A DNA stretch of 64,000 nt from Tetraselmis striata (taxonomy: Eukaryota > Chlorophyta > Chlorodendrophyceae > Chlorodendrales > Chlorodendraceae). The DNA lies in assembly GCA_006384855.1 (NCBI GenBank), contig VCJN01002769.1:62001-126000 (forward strand), given 5' to 3'. The notes beneath the pieces are model-generated. The model was not told the origin of the DNA and ran no database searches. It saw only the letters and a program-made list of their open reading frames with translations. Positions within the stretch are counted from its first letter, which is position 1; every line of letters starts with the position of its first letter. A program made the translations under genes and the position numbers. Below, piece after piece: positions 38,481-49,010 of the stretch.

Positions 38481-41400
38481 TATGTCTGTAGGCAGCAAGC
38501 GGGGGCGGAAGCCCAACAGCCTCGAGGCGAATGGCCACGTCGTCAAGATCTTCAAGGAGAAGCAAGTCCTCGGCACGACCACTGGCGGCCAAGGCGACGT
38601 ACATATCCCGAGGGTGGAGGGGCACAAATGCGCGCACGGCAACTATCCATACACGCAGTTTTTCAAAGGCCGCATGAACCCCACGAAGTTCGTTGAGCAT
38701 CTCCTTTTTCAATTGCAAGGAGATTCGAAAGGTATTGGCCTTGTTGTTTTTGCTTATTCTTGTTTTATGTAGCAATGTGGCATGAGATCGTGTGCAAACA
38801 CATGCACGTCACATTGATATTTGTTCTAATCGATATGTGCCGCCATGTCTTCACGACCCCAAGGACAAGAGGCAAGCTCTTGAAGCCGAGCATCCTGAAA
38901 AAGTGGCGAGAGCCGCACGGGGCGGCGCTGTCCATTCCGTGGTCGTGCAACAGCATGTCGTCGCGAACCTGGAACAACCCTGAGCAAGCACCGGCGCCAC
39001 CAGTTTGCAGAGTGCTCAGACCATCTCTCTTCGATCGAGCACCCCCCCTGGCCGGTCTCCACAGCAAACCACCCTCAACTTCATGGACACCTGCATCAAG
39101 GGACAAGGTGATGTCATCAACGCAACTATCTGCCTTTTCATTGGGTGCGGGCTGTCTTTCAACCTCGTCCAAAACCTGTTCTTCATTCAACTTTTGGTGA
39201 CGTTACGACCCGCGTTTGTGCGGTTTTTGCATTCGCGTTGCAGTTTCTCTACCCCTGGCTTGAAGAATCTCTATGACTGACATCGCCGCCGTATCTCGAG
39301 GGGCTTCAACCTCGGCAGTGTGACCAAGTATGACACTTTTGCTGGCGACGGCTTCAAGACTGAGGATGGCACGAAGGTGGTCAACTTCACACAGCAAAGG
39401 TGATACGGGCGGTAGCCAAGTCGCCTTCCTCACGACAACTACTGTGGGTGAAGACCGCCAGGACGCCGACTTCTATGCCAACAAGTTCAAGGAGTTGCTA
39501 ACCAGTGACGGCAAGGTTTCTGGTGGCACGGACTCCACGCACGTAGCCGGCGGTGGTTGCTGACAATGTCGGCTACATGAGGAAAGCCTTGCGTACTCTC
39601 GAGATCGTCTTCCCTCGCCTGCTCTACTACGACTCTGTCGCCCACATGCTAGATCTTCTATGCGAGGACTACGCGAAGCTGTTGGAGAGGGTCATGGCTG
39701 ACGCCACGTTCATCGTTGTGTTTGTAACATCTCATGAGCAGATGCGCCAGATGTTTCTTCGCTTCAAGGGTCCCACTGGCATCGGCATGCGCACCCTCCC
39801 AGACACTCGCTTTTTCCTATGTTGCTTTGATGCTACGTAGTATTCTAGAGAATTGCGTGAATTTGCGGGAGCTGCTGGATAGGAAGCATGCCGCAGATTA
39901 CAAGGACGCCACCACAAACAAGAATGGGTCCCGTGTCGCCGATGTTTAACGCTTCAGAGATCTTGTCGGCAACGTGCGCGTCTGGGATGAGGTGCAGACC
40001 GCGCTCGGCCTGCTATCCCCCTGGAGGATGCTATCCGATTCATCGAGGGCGACAACACACGGATGTCGTTCGTATGCCCTATCTTCACTGGCCTCATGCA
40101 AGACCTTCACTAGTGGGACTGCACTGCGCTAGATCCCGAGGGCGTGCAAACCATGAAGCGCAATGCAACCACTGCTTTCTTTCGGCGTTGGAATAATGGA
40201 GCAGAGCGCATGGTCACAACACTTCCCGCGGTAACCCGTACGATATTGCGAAAACTACCCGAATATAAGATCCGATATGCGGTTCGCGCCGTTAGTACAG
40301 TGTGCACCCGCGGCAACGCGCCGCGCACATCGCGCGGCCCATTGCAGATGCTCTAGTCTCTAGCAAGCCCACGACTGTCAACCACCGACACCGCGACCGC
40401 CCGTAGCGCCAGAAGTACATATTTATGCGGTGATGGTGGGCGGGTCGCGGCCGCTACGGCCACGCAGGCGGCGTGCTGCGGGATCTCCGTGGCGACCCCG
40501 CAACAACCGATCTGAGCGCAGCCCCGACCATAGACTTCGCACCGATGGCACAGCCTCCGTCGGACCAGCTTGGGGAAAACGTACACTAGTTATGCCTTCT
40601 ACTTTGACTAAATTGCCTTTCTATCCGAGCGATTTTGGCCCTAAAGGCGTGTGGTGTCAGCAAAACGCGAAACCCTGCCTGATGTGGGTTGTCAATCGGG
40701 CGGCAGTCTGCGAGGGTGGACCTCGCGGCCGCCGTCCCGGGACATACACGCGCCCCGAGCCAAACGTGATCGCCCTGTGTCCTCGAAGGGGTCAAGAGGT
40801 AGGGCTACGGGTTGGGCGGGAGCTGGTAAGATGGACGCGGGTGTGCTAGTGGATGCATGATTCGCCGCCCGCAGTGCCGGGCGGGTACTTCGGGCGACGC
40901 GACGCGGATCCCGCGGCGCGGGGGCGCGGCGCGCGCCGAAAGATTATTCGTACCGCATTCAATTCGCGAAATGCCGTACAGGTTACCGCAGAAAGTGTTA
41001 TGGTTGCCCTCTTTCATCCTATCCACGAAGTTGCGTTCATGCTCGACCCCTACATGTCGGCGGCCGGGCAGATTATGGAGGCCCCATCTCGCGAGCACCT
41101 GCGGACCATCTTTGGCAAGTATTGCTCGGGAGCGGAGTTGGATGCGACAGTCAAGGACTTCAACAACTACCTAGCCGGCGCTGGCATTTATCACGCTGCT
41201 CGGCAGGAGGCGACTGATCAAGCCGACGAAAGGTATGCTCGCCTAGAAGCTGCATGGTTGGAGAAGAAGAACCCTGGGTGTGAGCTCTCTGGCACTCAAA
41301 AGGCAATCATGAAGTGGCAGGCTGCGGAATGCCCTCTTATGTGGTGAAACAACAATATCAACTACTCCACTCATCTGAAGGAGATTGCTCTCTGTGGAGC

Positions 41401-41670
41401 GCATGAACTGCTTGTCCCGTGGAGCGCATGAACTTTGTTCATAAGCGAGTAGCCACCAAAGGCCGTGCTTTTCTCAAGCATGACAATGTTGGCAAGCTTT
41501 TGTACTGCTATGTCAATCTGCGCCTACTTGAGAATTATGATCAGGATGTGTTGAACATGGCAGAGGATGCTCTGGTAGATGCCATTGAGGCTGATGACAA
41601 GCTCGTGGAGCAGGGCGCAGCACCCCCAGCACCGCCAGCCGATGACGACGTCATTGCTCTTACCTGCTAG
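38481..41670 (+). pseudogene. hAT-family transposase (DUF659 type), broken
   Basis: In-order fragments on the plus strand match a DUF659-type hAT transposase. N-terminal basic region SKRGRKPNSLEANGHVVKIF (38487-); FMDTCIKGQGD and FIGCGLSFNLVQN (39005-39200); KVVNFTQQ and VAFLTTTTVGEDRQDADFYA (39379-39480); ADNVGYMRKALRT with YDSVAHMLDLLCEDYAKL (39553-39680); FFRRWNN (about 40180); FHPIHEVAFMLDPYM (41010-); and MERMNFVHKRVATKGRAFL with YCYVNLRLLEN (41428-41535). Frame changes and stops separate several parts; some gaps look like introns, for example 40231-40981 (GT..AG, phase 0 on both sides). Known role of the family: cut-and-paste DNA transposition. This copy is probably inactive unless the gaps are real introns. 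Confidence 0.7.
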
Positions 41671-41831
41671 AGTGATGTTGGGATGCTACCCATCTAGAGC
41701 TGCTCCTCGATGCAACCATCCCCGACCACCCTTTGTCAACTCTGATGTGATTTGCAAGCTCCGTGATGCATTCTGCACACTCCAGCAGAATATTCCTCAA
41801 CATTGATCTTCAGACCAGGGTAATTTTAAAT

Positions 41832-41872
41832 TGGGGTATTAATTAATAGTAAAATACTATTAATTCATTTTT
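41832..41872. repeat. AT-rich palindromic repeat, right copy
   Basis: GGGTATTAATTAATAGTAAA followed by ATACTATTAATTC resembles 37848-37888 in the same orientation, 4 kb away. Confidence 0.6.
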
Positions 41873-42195
41873 TAAAAATTGCAGTAATTTTCTCCTATCA
41901 GCTACATTGCCGACGCACTACTGGAAATGAGCATATTTGCCCGCATGTGGGCTGGGGCAGTGCCGGCATAGGGTTCTTATTATGAGCGTGCCATTCCATG
42001 GGCCTCAAGGGTGTGCTACTGTTATTGATACTAACTTTTAAAATACTAAAAATGGTGCAATACACTCTGGCACTAGTTAAGGCAATATGTAGGATATAGA
42101 CATCGAGGCGAGGCATCCTATGCCCCGCAGCACAACAGCCAAATGGCTGCAAGCGGGTGCAACAATATTATGCCACGATGTCCGATATGCATATT

Positions 42196-42198
<3 letters not shown>

Positions 42199-42237
<39 letters not shown>

Positions 42238-42261
42238 AGAGAGAGAGAGAGAGAGAGAGAG
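42199..42261. repeat. (CT)n(GA)n perfect palindromic microsatellite
   Basis: A CT run of about 34 nt is followed directly by a GA run of about 27 nt, so the two halves can pair into a long hairpin. Confidence 0.95.
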
Positions 42262-42809
42262 CATTTTGGCCATTACACAGCCAACGGGGCACGCGCCCTT
42301 CAAATGTTTACATTGTTGCAACTCGCGATTGGCCCCGCCAGTCACGGCACAACAATTAACGATTTCTCGAATTCGGCAATTCATGTCGTAAAAATGGAAT
42401 GAATATACATACTATCGCATGACCACACCCCTTTCATAATATTTGTGGCAATACACGAAATTTTCTGGAAACCGCGCGGACATGTAGATTACCTCTTACG
42501 CACTTACGGACTATATATATCACATATACATCCGCCTACATATTGTTTCGCAAGATCTCTTGCATAAGCTGTTGCTCCTACCTGCTGGATATGTGTATAC
42601 ATAGAGAGGCAGACTGGCGTGGCGGACGGGACGTTCTATGGAGGCGCTCCAAGACTGGGCCTAACCCAAGTGAAGCCAATGCCCTAGATGCCGCAAATTT
42701 AATCAGAGTCAGCAAGGATTGCTGACCCATTAATTATTTGGACGTTAGAGGGAGGGGGGCGGGCACGATCTGCCTCGCTGTCGTTGTACATGGGATTCAT
42801 GTACTGTAA

Positions 42810-43778
42810 GTGAGCATAACGGGCAATATATACAAATGTCAGTGTCCAACGCTTGCCACGTCGGTTCTTTTGGCACCATCAACGCTACGCGCCACCAACT
42901 CCAACTTGTCCGGATCCATGACCACCCTTGATGGGCGATGCGGCCCTTGGCGCCCTGAGGCTCCAAGTGGCAACCCGTGCGTGCACGATACCGTGCAGCA
43001 CTATTTGCAAGGGTATGAGCTACACCGGTTCGTGTCTGCGGGCGCGCCCCCTGCGGGTGCCGTACCCTTGGCTTATGAGACGTACTTGAGCATGATTTCG
43101 GATCTGCACATCAGCATCGCTGCCTCTTCGGGGCTACCTCGCGTGGTGCTGTGGCGTGACCTATGCATGTTTAACTACCTTTGGGGTACCGGCTTGTGCG
43201 GCAAGGCGTGCACTTGCGTGCTGATGTCGGACTTGACCTTCTTGGACCTGACGTGCACTCCGGCGTGGTCGTACAACATCCTTGGACGCGCCGCGCCCCA
43301 CTCTATCATAGCCGAGTCTTTGCTTGGCACCGAAACCCGCAAGACTCGTCACACAGGCGTGCTCCACCTATGCTTCACCTTCAATCCTACGACTAACGAT
43401 GAAGGCATGCTGCTGCCCGCCGCTTGCGTGGGTACGCCTCTGCTGCCTTGCCGGCCGCTGTGTCCTTGGGCCCATGGCTGCTCCCCGCGCCCGCGATGCA
43501 TGCGGGGGGGGCGGGGGGGGGGGGGGGGGGGGGGCTTCAAGAATTCTCCTTTGTCGTCTTCCACTCTTAACCGCCGCCTACATTCCCGCCCGCATGGGTT
43601 GGGCTTGAGGCACGGCGAGACCGGTCACAGCCTTCGGAGTGGTGCTACTCAGCTCGCTCATCGTAACGGGCACAACATCGAGGCCATTGCTTACACATGG
43701 CTTTGGCGGGGTCCCACTGAGACCTTGCGCCTCTGCATGCACCCTTCACGCCACGTAAAACGCATGTGGGCGGTCTAG
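42810..43778 (+). pseudogene. Tyrosine recombinase of a DIRS/Kangaroo-like element
   Basis: This frame of 322 codons has the layout of transposon tyrosine recombinases. The N-terminal half has SGNPCVHDTVQHYLQGYELH and LWRDLCMFNYLWGTGLCGKA; the C-terminal half carries the catalytic-box-like GHSLRSGATQLAHRNG, then WLWRGPTETLRL and MHPSRHVKRMW. HSLRSG supplies the H-x-x-R pair. The Tyr expected just before the HPS block is not seen (LRLCMHPS), and a G33 run at 43502-43534 interrupts the middle, so the enzyme is probably dead. Known role: DNA strand exchange through a 3'-phosphotyrosine link, used for integration by DIRS, Ngaro, Kangaroo and Crypton elements. It faces the minus-strand ORF at 43746-44417 tail to tail. 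Confidence 0.65.
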
Positions 43779-44417
43779 TCCAACACCATCAAAGATGTCT
43801 TCACTTCCCAGTTCTCGGAACCTTTGCGCCCTTTTGGGACTCGGCTGCATGGGGTGAAAATGGGAATGCGGTCCCCCTCCGCGTCCTTGCGCCGGGCGGG
43901 GCAGGTTGTAAATGTTTTCAATGGGCAGCTCTTTCAGCAGCGAAGCCCATTCTTTTGGCCAGACCGGGATGATAAGGATGCAGCTAACGCGCACTGCCTT
44001 GACCTTGACAAGTACTACCTTGCCCGTGATCCCGTAAGGGTCATTGATGAACGGAAACTTGCCTCTCCCGCCGTGCTTCTGCACAGCTCCAGAGAGAAGG
44101 AGACTCCCGCCTAGGGTGTCCACGGTCCTGCCCAGAAAATCGCCCCGCCGCATGGGGAGCAGGGACGTCTTCTTCAGCGTGATGAACCGGCCGAGTGATG
44201 ACTTCACACAGAACGCGATGAGCATGTCTTGCTTGAGCTTGCGTTCTCTCTTCCGCCCTTGCAGCGGGTCGTCGATTTGCAACGTTATGTGGCTTCCTAG
44301 TTGCCGGAGCGGCTGAAAATTGGAATTGAAATTACAACGTGCTAGTTTGCTGCTCTCCACCGTCCACACTGAGTTGCTCTTAGGGCCTGCCATCTCTAAC
44401 CATAATATAGGAAACAC
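43746..44417 (-). pseudogene. Unplaced ORF facing the recombinase, possibly RT-side C-terminus of the same element
   Basis: A 223-codon minus-strand frame. SCILIIPVWPKEWASLLKEL resembles the VIVPLWPSQSWWTLV block near the C-terminus of the DIRS-type polyprotein at 58826-60892, and LGSEDIFDGVG lies near its end. No RT active site is visible. The first 33 codons overlap a family C repeat and are probably not native. The assignment is inference from one block and from the arrangement. Confidence 0.4.
44319..44392 (+). repeat. Dispersed repeat family C, copy 3
   Basis: AATTGGAATTGAAATTACAA, then CTGCTCTCCACCG and ACTGAGTTGCTCTTAGGGCC. Confidence 0.65.
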
Positions 44418-44419
44418 AT

Positions 44420-45478
44420 ACAGTGTACTTACAGCTCAAGCTTCCGGCCATCTTCTTTCGTTTCCAAACCCCGCCTCCTTCCATCACGTGATCATTACGA
44501 GCGACTACCGCTAATTGGCAGTACGGGGATGATTATGAATGCAGTATTCGCCCTGCCCCCGAAAAGGTTTTCCAGTACATTGGTAGAATGCCCCGGCACC
44601 ACGCAGTCTTCGGTCGCCGTGCTGCGTCTTGGCTCCATCTGCCGCCATCGTTCATAATATCCCGCAGGTGTAGGAGGCTAACTAACTAATTGCATGCGTC
44701 GAGCGCCCCCCCCCCCCCCCCCCCCCCCCCCAGGCATGCCAGGTTGAACATGCCAGGCCAGGCCATGTCAGGATTGGACGCCACGAGGTAGCGACATGAT
44801 TCCTGGTGCATCCCAGCCCGCTCCGCATGCAAGATTGCCCACGCCTACCCGCCCGCCCGCCGCCCGCCCGCTGTCATTTCGGCACACCATAGCCCCATCG
44901 CGTAAAAACTTGTTCCTATCCGAGCGGTATTCGCCCCCGCGTGTTGTTGGCCTTGTCCGGCCGGCGACTCGGGGATCCGTAACTACCCGTACATACCTCG
45001 CGACAAAGAGTGTTTGCCAAGACCATGCCGCAATACCGAGTTTTCCCGCCTGGTATAACATAACCGTTGATCCGGCAAGGTTGGCCCCGCGCGCCGCCGG
45101 GAGCAGGCGTCATAGTTACGGGGGGTCGCCCGTGGGCGGCTGGGCACTTGGCCGGGGAATTTGGGGCGTCCCTGCGTCGTGTGTGATGTTGGGGGACCCG
45201 TCCCCACTACTTGCCTTTTGGAACCGCGTCCTTTGGGCGTTTAATGGCCGGTCCTCGGCCATTCCGAAGATCGATCGTGTGTTGTAGCGAGATGGGCTAA
45301 TGCGCTTTGATATGTATTATACCCAAGGGCATGGTGCGCATGTCCGCGAGCGTTTACAACGTTTTACATACCGGTGGGGATGGTACTTGCGGAGACTACA
45401 TCGCTCGTACTGGGATCGCCACGCCGCCAGCCCTCCCCCTCCTCTCCACCCCTTGCCTTCCCCCTTGTCTCCCATGCC
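44420..45478. other. Spacer before the LINE
   Basis: No gene is supported. C25 run at 44707-44731, followed by short GCCAGG-type repeats. Confidence 0.45.
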
Positions 45479-47554
45479 CGTCCATTTGTGCGTTGCCACG
45501 CTTAATGTGAATGGGTTGTCCTCTAAGGTGGAGGATGTTGGCGCGCTGATTATCGAGCGATCCGTAAATGTTTTGCTCGTTCAAAAGACTACGGTTAGGG
45601 CGACCGATATGCGAGTGCGTTTTAATGGTTACTCCGACTATTGTTTGTAATTCAGTGACCGCGTTGCGTCGGAGCTTGGGTGTTGTGTGTTAGTCCGGTC
45701 GACGTATCGGGCGCGGGCAGTCGGCGCGCCCCACTGAAACAATACAAAAGATCCGAGCATGTCATATACCTGCGGGCAGCCGCATACATAGCCATATAGC
45801 CGGTACACGGGCAGCCGAGTACCGGCATTTCCGCGTTGTGCAAATATCGATATCGGGCAGCCGAGTATCGGTAGTAAGGGTAGAGGTAACACCCACCCAT
45901 GTTGGACTTGCGTCCGGGTGGGAGGAGGTTACAGTGGCTCCGCGGCCACTATACATATCTCGGCATATTTGCCGACCGGCTCACAGGTTGGGAAGTGTAC
46001 CGGCCCGGGGCCGCATTCGGGAAGAGTTTGCTGCAGCGTGGCTTTGTACGAGTTCTCCGAGGGATTCGATCGTGGCGTGTGTTTGTGGGGGGGGGGGGGG
46101 GGGGGGGGGGGGTGCGGTGCGGAGCGAGGGGGGATTGGAACATGAATGAAAAGGGGTTGGCGGCTCGACTCTGGCGTTGGCGGTGCCTTCCCGGCGGTAA
46201 ACCCATGTGGCCGCGGGTCGTATCGGCGCGCGAACGCGGCACTTGCCGGAGGGGCAGCTGCCGCGTTCTCGACCCCTTCATTGCATGCCCCCCACCAATC
46301 CCCCCTCCCCCATTATCTCACCCTCGGCATGGGTGGACTACTCTTGGGACACCTCCGATCACTTCCCTGTCATGTCTTCGTCTTTCCATGTGGACGCCAT
46401 CCATGAGGATACCAGTCTACCATGCATGAACGCTTGTCTGCAAGGTCAATTCCAATCTGGCGGCCCACGGTGACTTTCCTTATAAATGGGCGAAGCCGTT
46501 CCACGATTTCGTCACCGCTAATCCGTTCGCGATGCTCGCTTCTTTGGATGACCCACATATGTAGACGGCATGCCCTCGGGAGTTGGGGGGGGGGGGGGGG
46601 GGGGGGGTTCCCTAACTCCCTAAACACCGGCGCCGACCAATTTATCCAAGCAGTTTGGTTGGCGGCGCGTGGGGTAGGCGGGGCTGTAACCAAGCCTAGG
46701 CGGCGTGGCCTAGGGCCGCCGTTGCAATAAAGGTCGATCCTAGGGGCGATTTGTCGTCGGCGCATCGCGTTTATGGCGTGCCGGGGGACTAGGGGCCCTG
46801 GGGATGCCGCTCTAGCACTGGCACAGTATGATGCTACACGGCATTGCTGGGTTCGGACACTAGTACGTAATAACCGCCGCCGCCAGAGTGATCCGTACAG
46901 AAAGCGGTTCAGGATTTTAAGAAGGGTGGTGGGAGACGGGAGTTTTGGAAGTGGGCGCGCTCTCTCCGTAAGGGGCAGGGTTGGTTTGAGGGCGCGAGCG
47001 ACCAGCCAATGCGCGATCCGGTATCAAGGGTACTTCATGCCGAGCCGGGCGAAATCAATGCGTGCTGGGCACGGCACTATCGGGAGTTGCTGCGCGACCC
47101 CCACCCCCTAGCACACCGGGTTGCGATATACCGGGCGGCGTGGGAACACCGCATCGCCGGTACATGGCCACCCAGTATGCCCCCGCACTAATAAACGGGA
47201 ATAATCGGCCTTTAACATGGGATGACCCAGTCAAGGCTCTTAGGCATTTAAAAATGATATGGCCCACAAAGCAGGATGGGATTACTGCGGAGGCTTTTGA
47301 ATTGGCGATATACGCATCGAATAGCCATTTTGGCAAGGCATTGCTGGCTACAATTAACGGGATAGGGACTATAAACTATATCCCCCCAGCAACGGCGTAG
47401 CTCGGCCATAGCAGTATCGGTGCCCAAAAAAGCAACTCGATCGGAATAGCCAATTAGAGGGGTATTTCGATCATGAGTGCCGCTATGAAACTCCTTATGA
47501 TCGGAATTACCAGGGTTGGACTGCAATATCTACTACACTGCAGCATGCGGTACT

Positions 47555-49010
47555 TCCCGAAAAGGGGCTCCAGTGCAGTTACCCAAAGTGCCCCAAATCT
47601 CACTGGATAACGTTTGGATGGCGCCCGCCAATGATAATAAGCCGTATGGCGACGGTTCCGGCGGTCGGAGCGCCGCAGATAGCACCGTACTCGCCCGTAC
47701 CATCACATGTCGCCGCATCGGGGCATAGACCATTAGACCACACACACCAGCCGAACCTATCCTCACTTCACGCTCACCCAAGCACCACTACCTGTCATCC
47801 TCCTCTCGTCACTCTTTGTCAATTATATAGAGGGAGACTAGTCTGTTGCGAAGCAGGGCGCAGCGGTGATGGCGGACGAGGCGATGGCGGAGGACAGCAC
47901 CGCCGCCGCCGCGGCCAACACTGCAACGGAGCTGTGCTCCCGATCTAAGCCAAAACATATGTGGTACCCCCCCCCCCCCCCCCCCCCCCCCCACACACAC
48001 ACGCACGCACACAAACACACGCACACACCACAGCTGCCGACTTTACCCCCCCCCCCTTAATGTACAACTAGTTGATGTTTGCTGACTGCCGTTTGCTCCC
48101 TACTCGCAGACCTTCAAGGTAAAAAAGATCACCTATGCTGTGTCAAAAGTCAAAGTCAGAAAGACATTGTACCCCGATGTGTGTGCCCGCTTTGGCAAGG
48201 CAGCGCTAACATTTATCACCTCGGTGAAAACCAGGCTCACTAGCGTACTCACTTCTTCCTTTCCCCTCATCTCTGCATTAGCTAGGATTGCTTTGTGTGT
48301 GCCGGGCTCACAGATTGAGCGCGAGCGCATGTTCTCTCTTGCTGGTCTTATCACCATGCACTTAGGAAATAGAATGAACCTGAATAACATGGGTGCCTGC
48401 GTCTTCGTTCAGAGGAACCTAGACTTGGATGCCAAGGTTAGGGAGCCACTGGCGTCGTACTGCTACTACGGGGAGGCTGCTTTCAACGCCGTTGCGGCGG
48501 ATCTACTCAAGCCATGCGGAGTGGATTGGCTGGCCAGCCAGGTCCTTGAGGGCGAGGGCGAGGGGGAGGCAGCCGCATTCAACGGGAAACGGTGGAATCC
48601 ATGCTGGAGCTATATGGAGCCGAGCCAGCGGGTGAGGAGGCGGGGGATTAGAGGCTTGTTATGCCATCATGCTTTTTTACGCGTGTTTCACTATGCATGC
48701 GTTGGGACATCATCGTTGGACACACACAAATGTACACACAGTAGGCTTTTCCCCTATGTAGGCAATTTGATGATATATTACATCTTCCACTACGTACGAT
48801 TGCTGCCCCTCTGCATCCGCCATGGCTGCCCCTTTGCCAGTTTGCCCTTCACTGTCCCGCCCTTCCCTATATTCAGAAGTTTCAGTGCTACTGCAGCTTG
48901 CAATGCAGCCTGCAGTACTGCAGCATGTTGATTGCAGCCTGCACTGCAGCCTGCCTGCATACTGCAGTACTGCAGCTTGCATTGTAGCATGCAGTACTGC
49001 AATGCAACGT
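47555..49010 (+). mobile_element. hAT-family transposase fragment inserted in the LINE
   Basis: Frame 48140-48931 has the hAT C-terminal dimerisation block: FPLISALARIALCVPGSQIE, RERMFSLAGLITMHLGNRMN and VFVQRNLD. A possible first exon (ATG 47869, MADEAMAEDSTAAAAANTAT, then SKPKHMW) precedes a C24 run. The middle of the transposase is missing. The segment is bordered by the 8-mer GCGGTACT at 47547-47554 and 49011-49018, the length of a hAT target duplication. However, no terminal inverted repeats are visible, and the right end lies in CTGCAG-rich repetitive sequence. Confidence 0.6.
48895..49010. repeat. CTGCAG/GCAGTACTGC-rich simple repeat
   Basis: Many short, partly palindromic words (CTGCAG, GCAGTACTGCAG, GCAGCCTGCA) repeated over about 115 bp at the right end of the hAT fragment. 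Confidence 0.8.

Larger units (their letters stand above)
41671..42809. other. AT-rich spacer with microsatellite
   Basis: No gene is supported. It contains the second AT-rich palindrome (41832-41872) and a (CT)n(GA)n palindrome (42199-42261). Confidence 0.5.
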
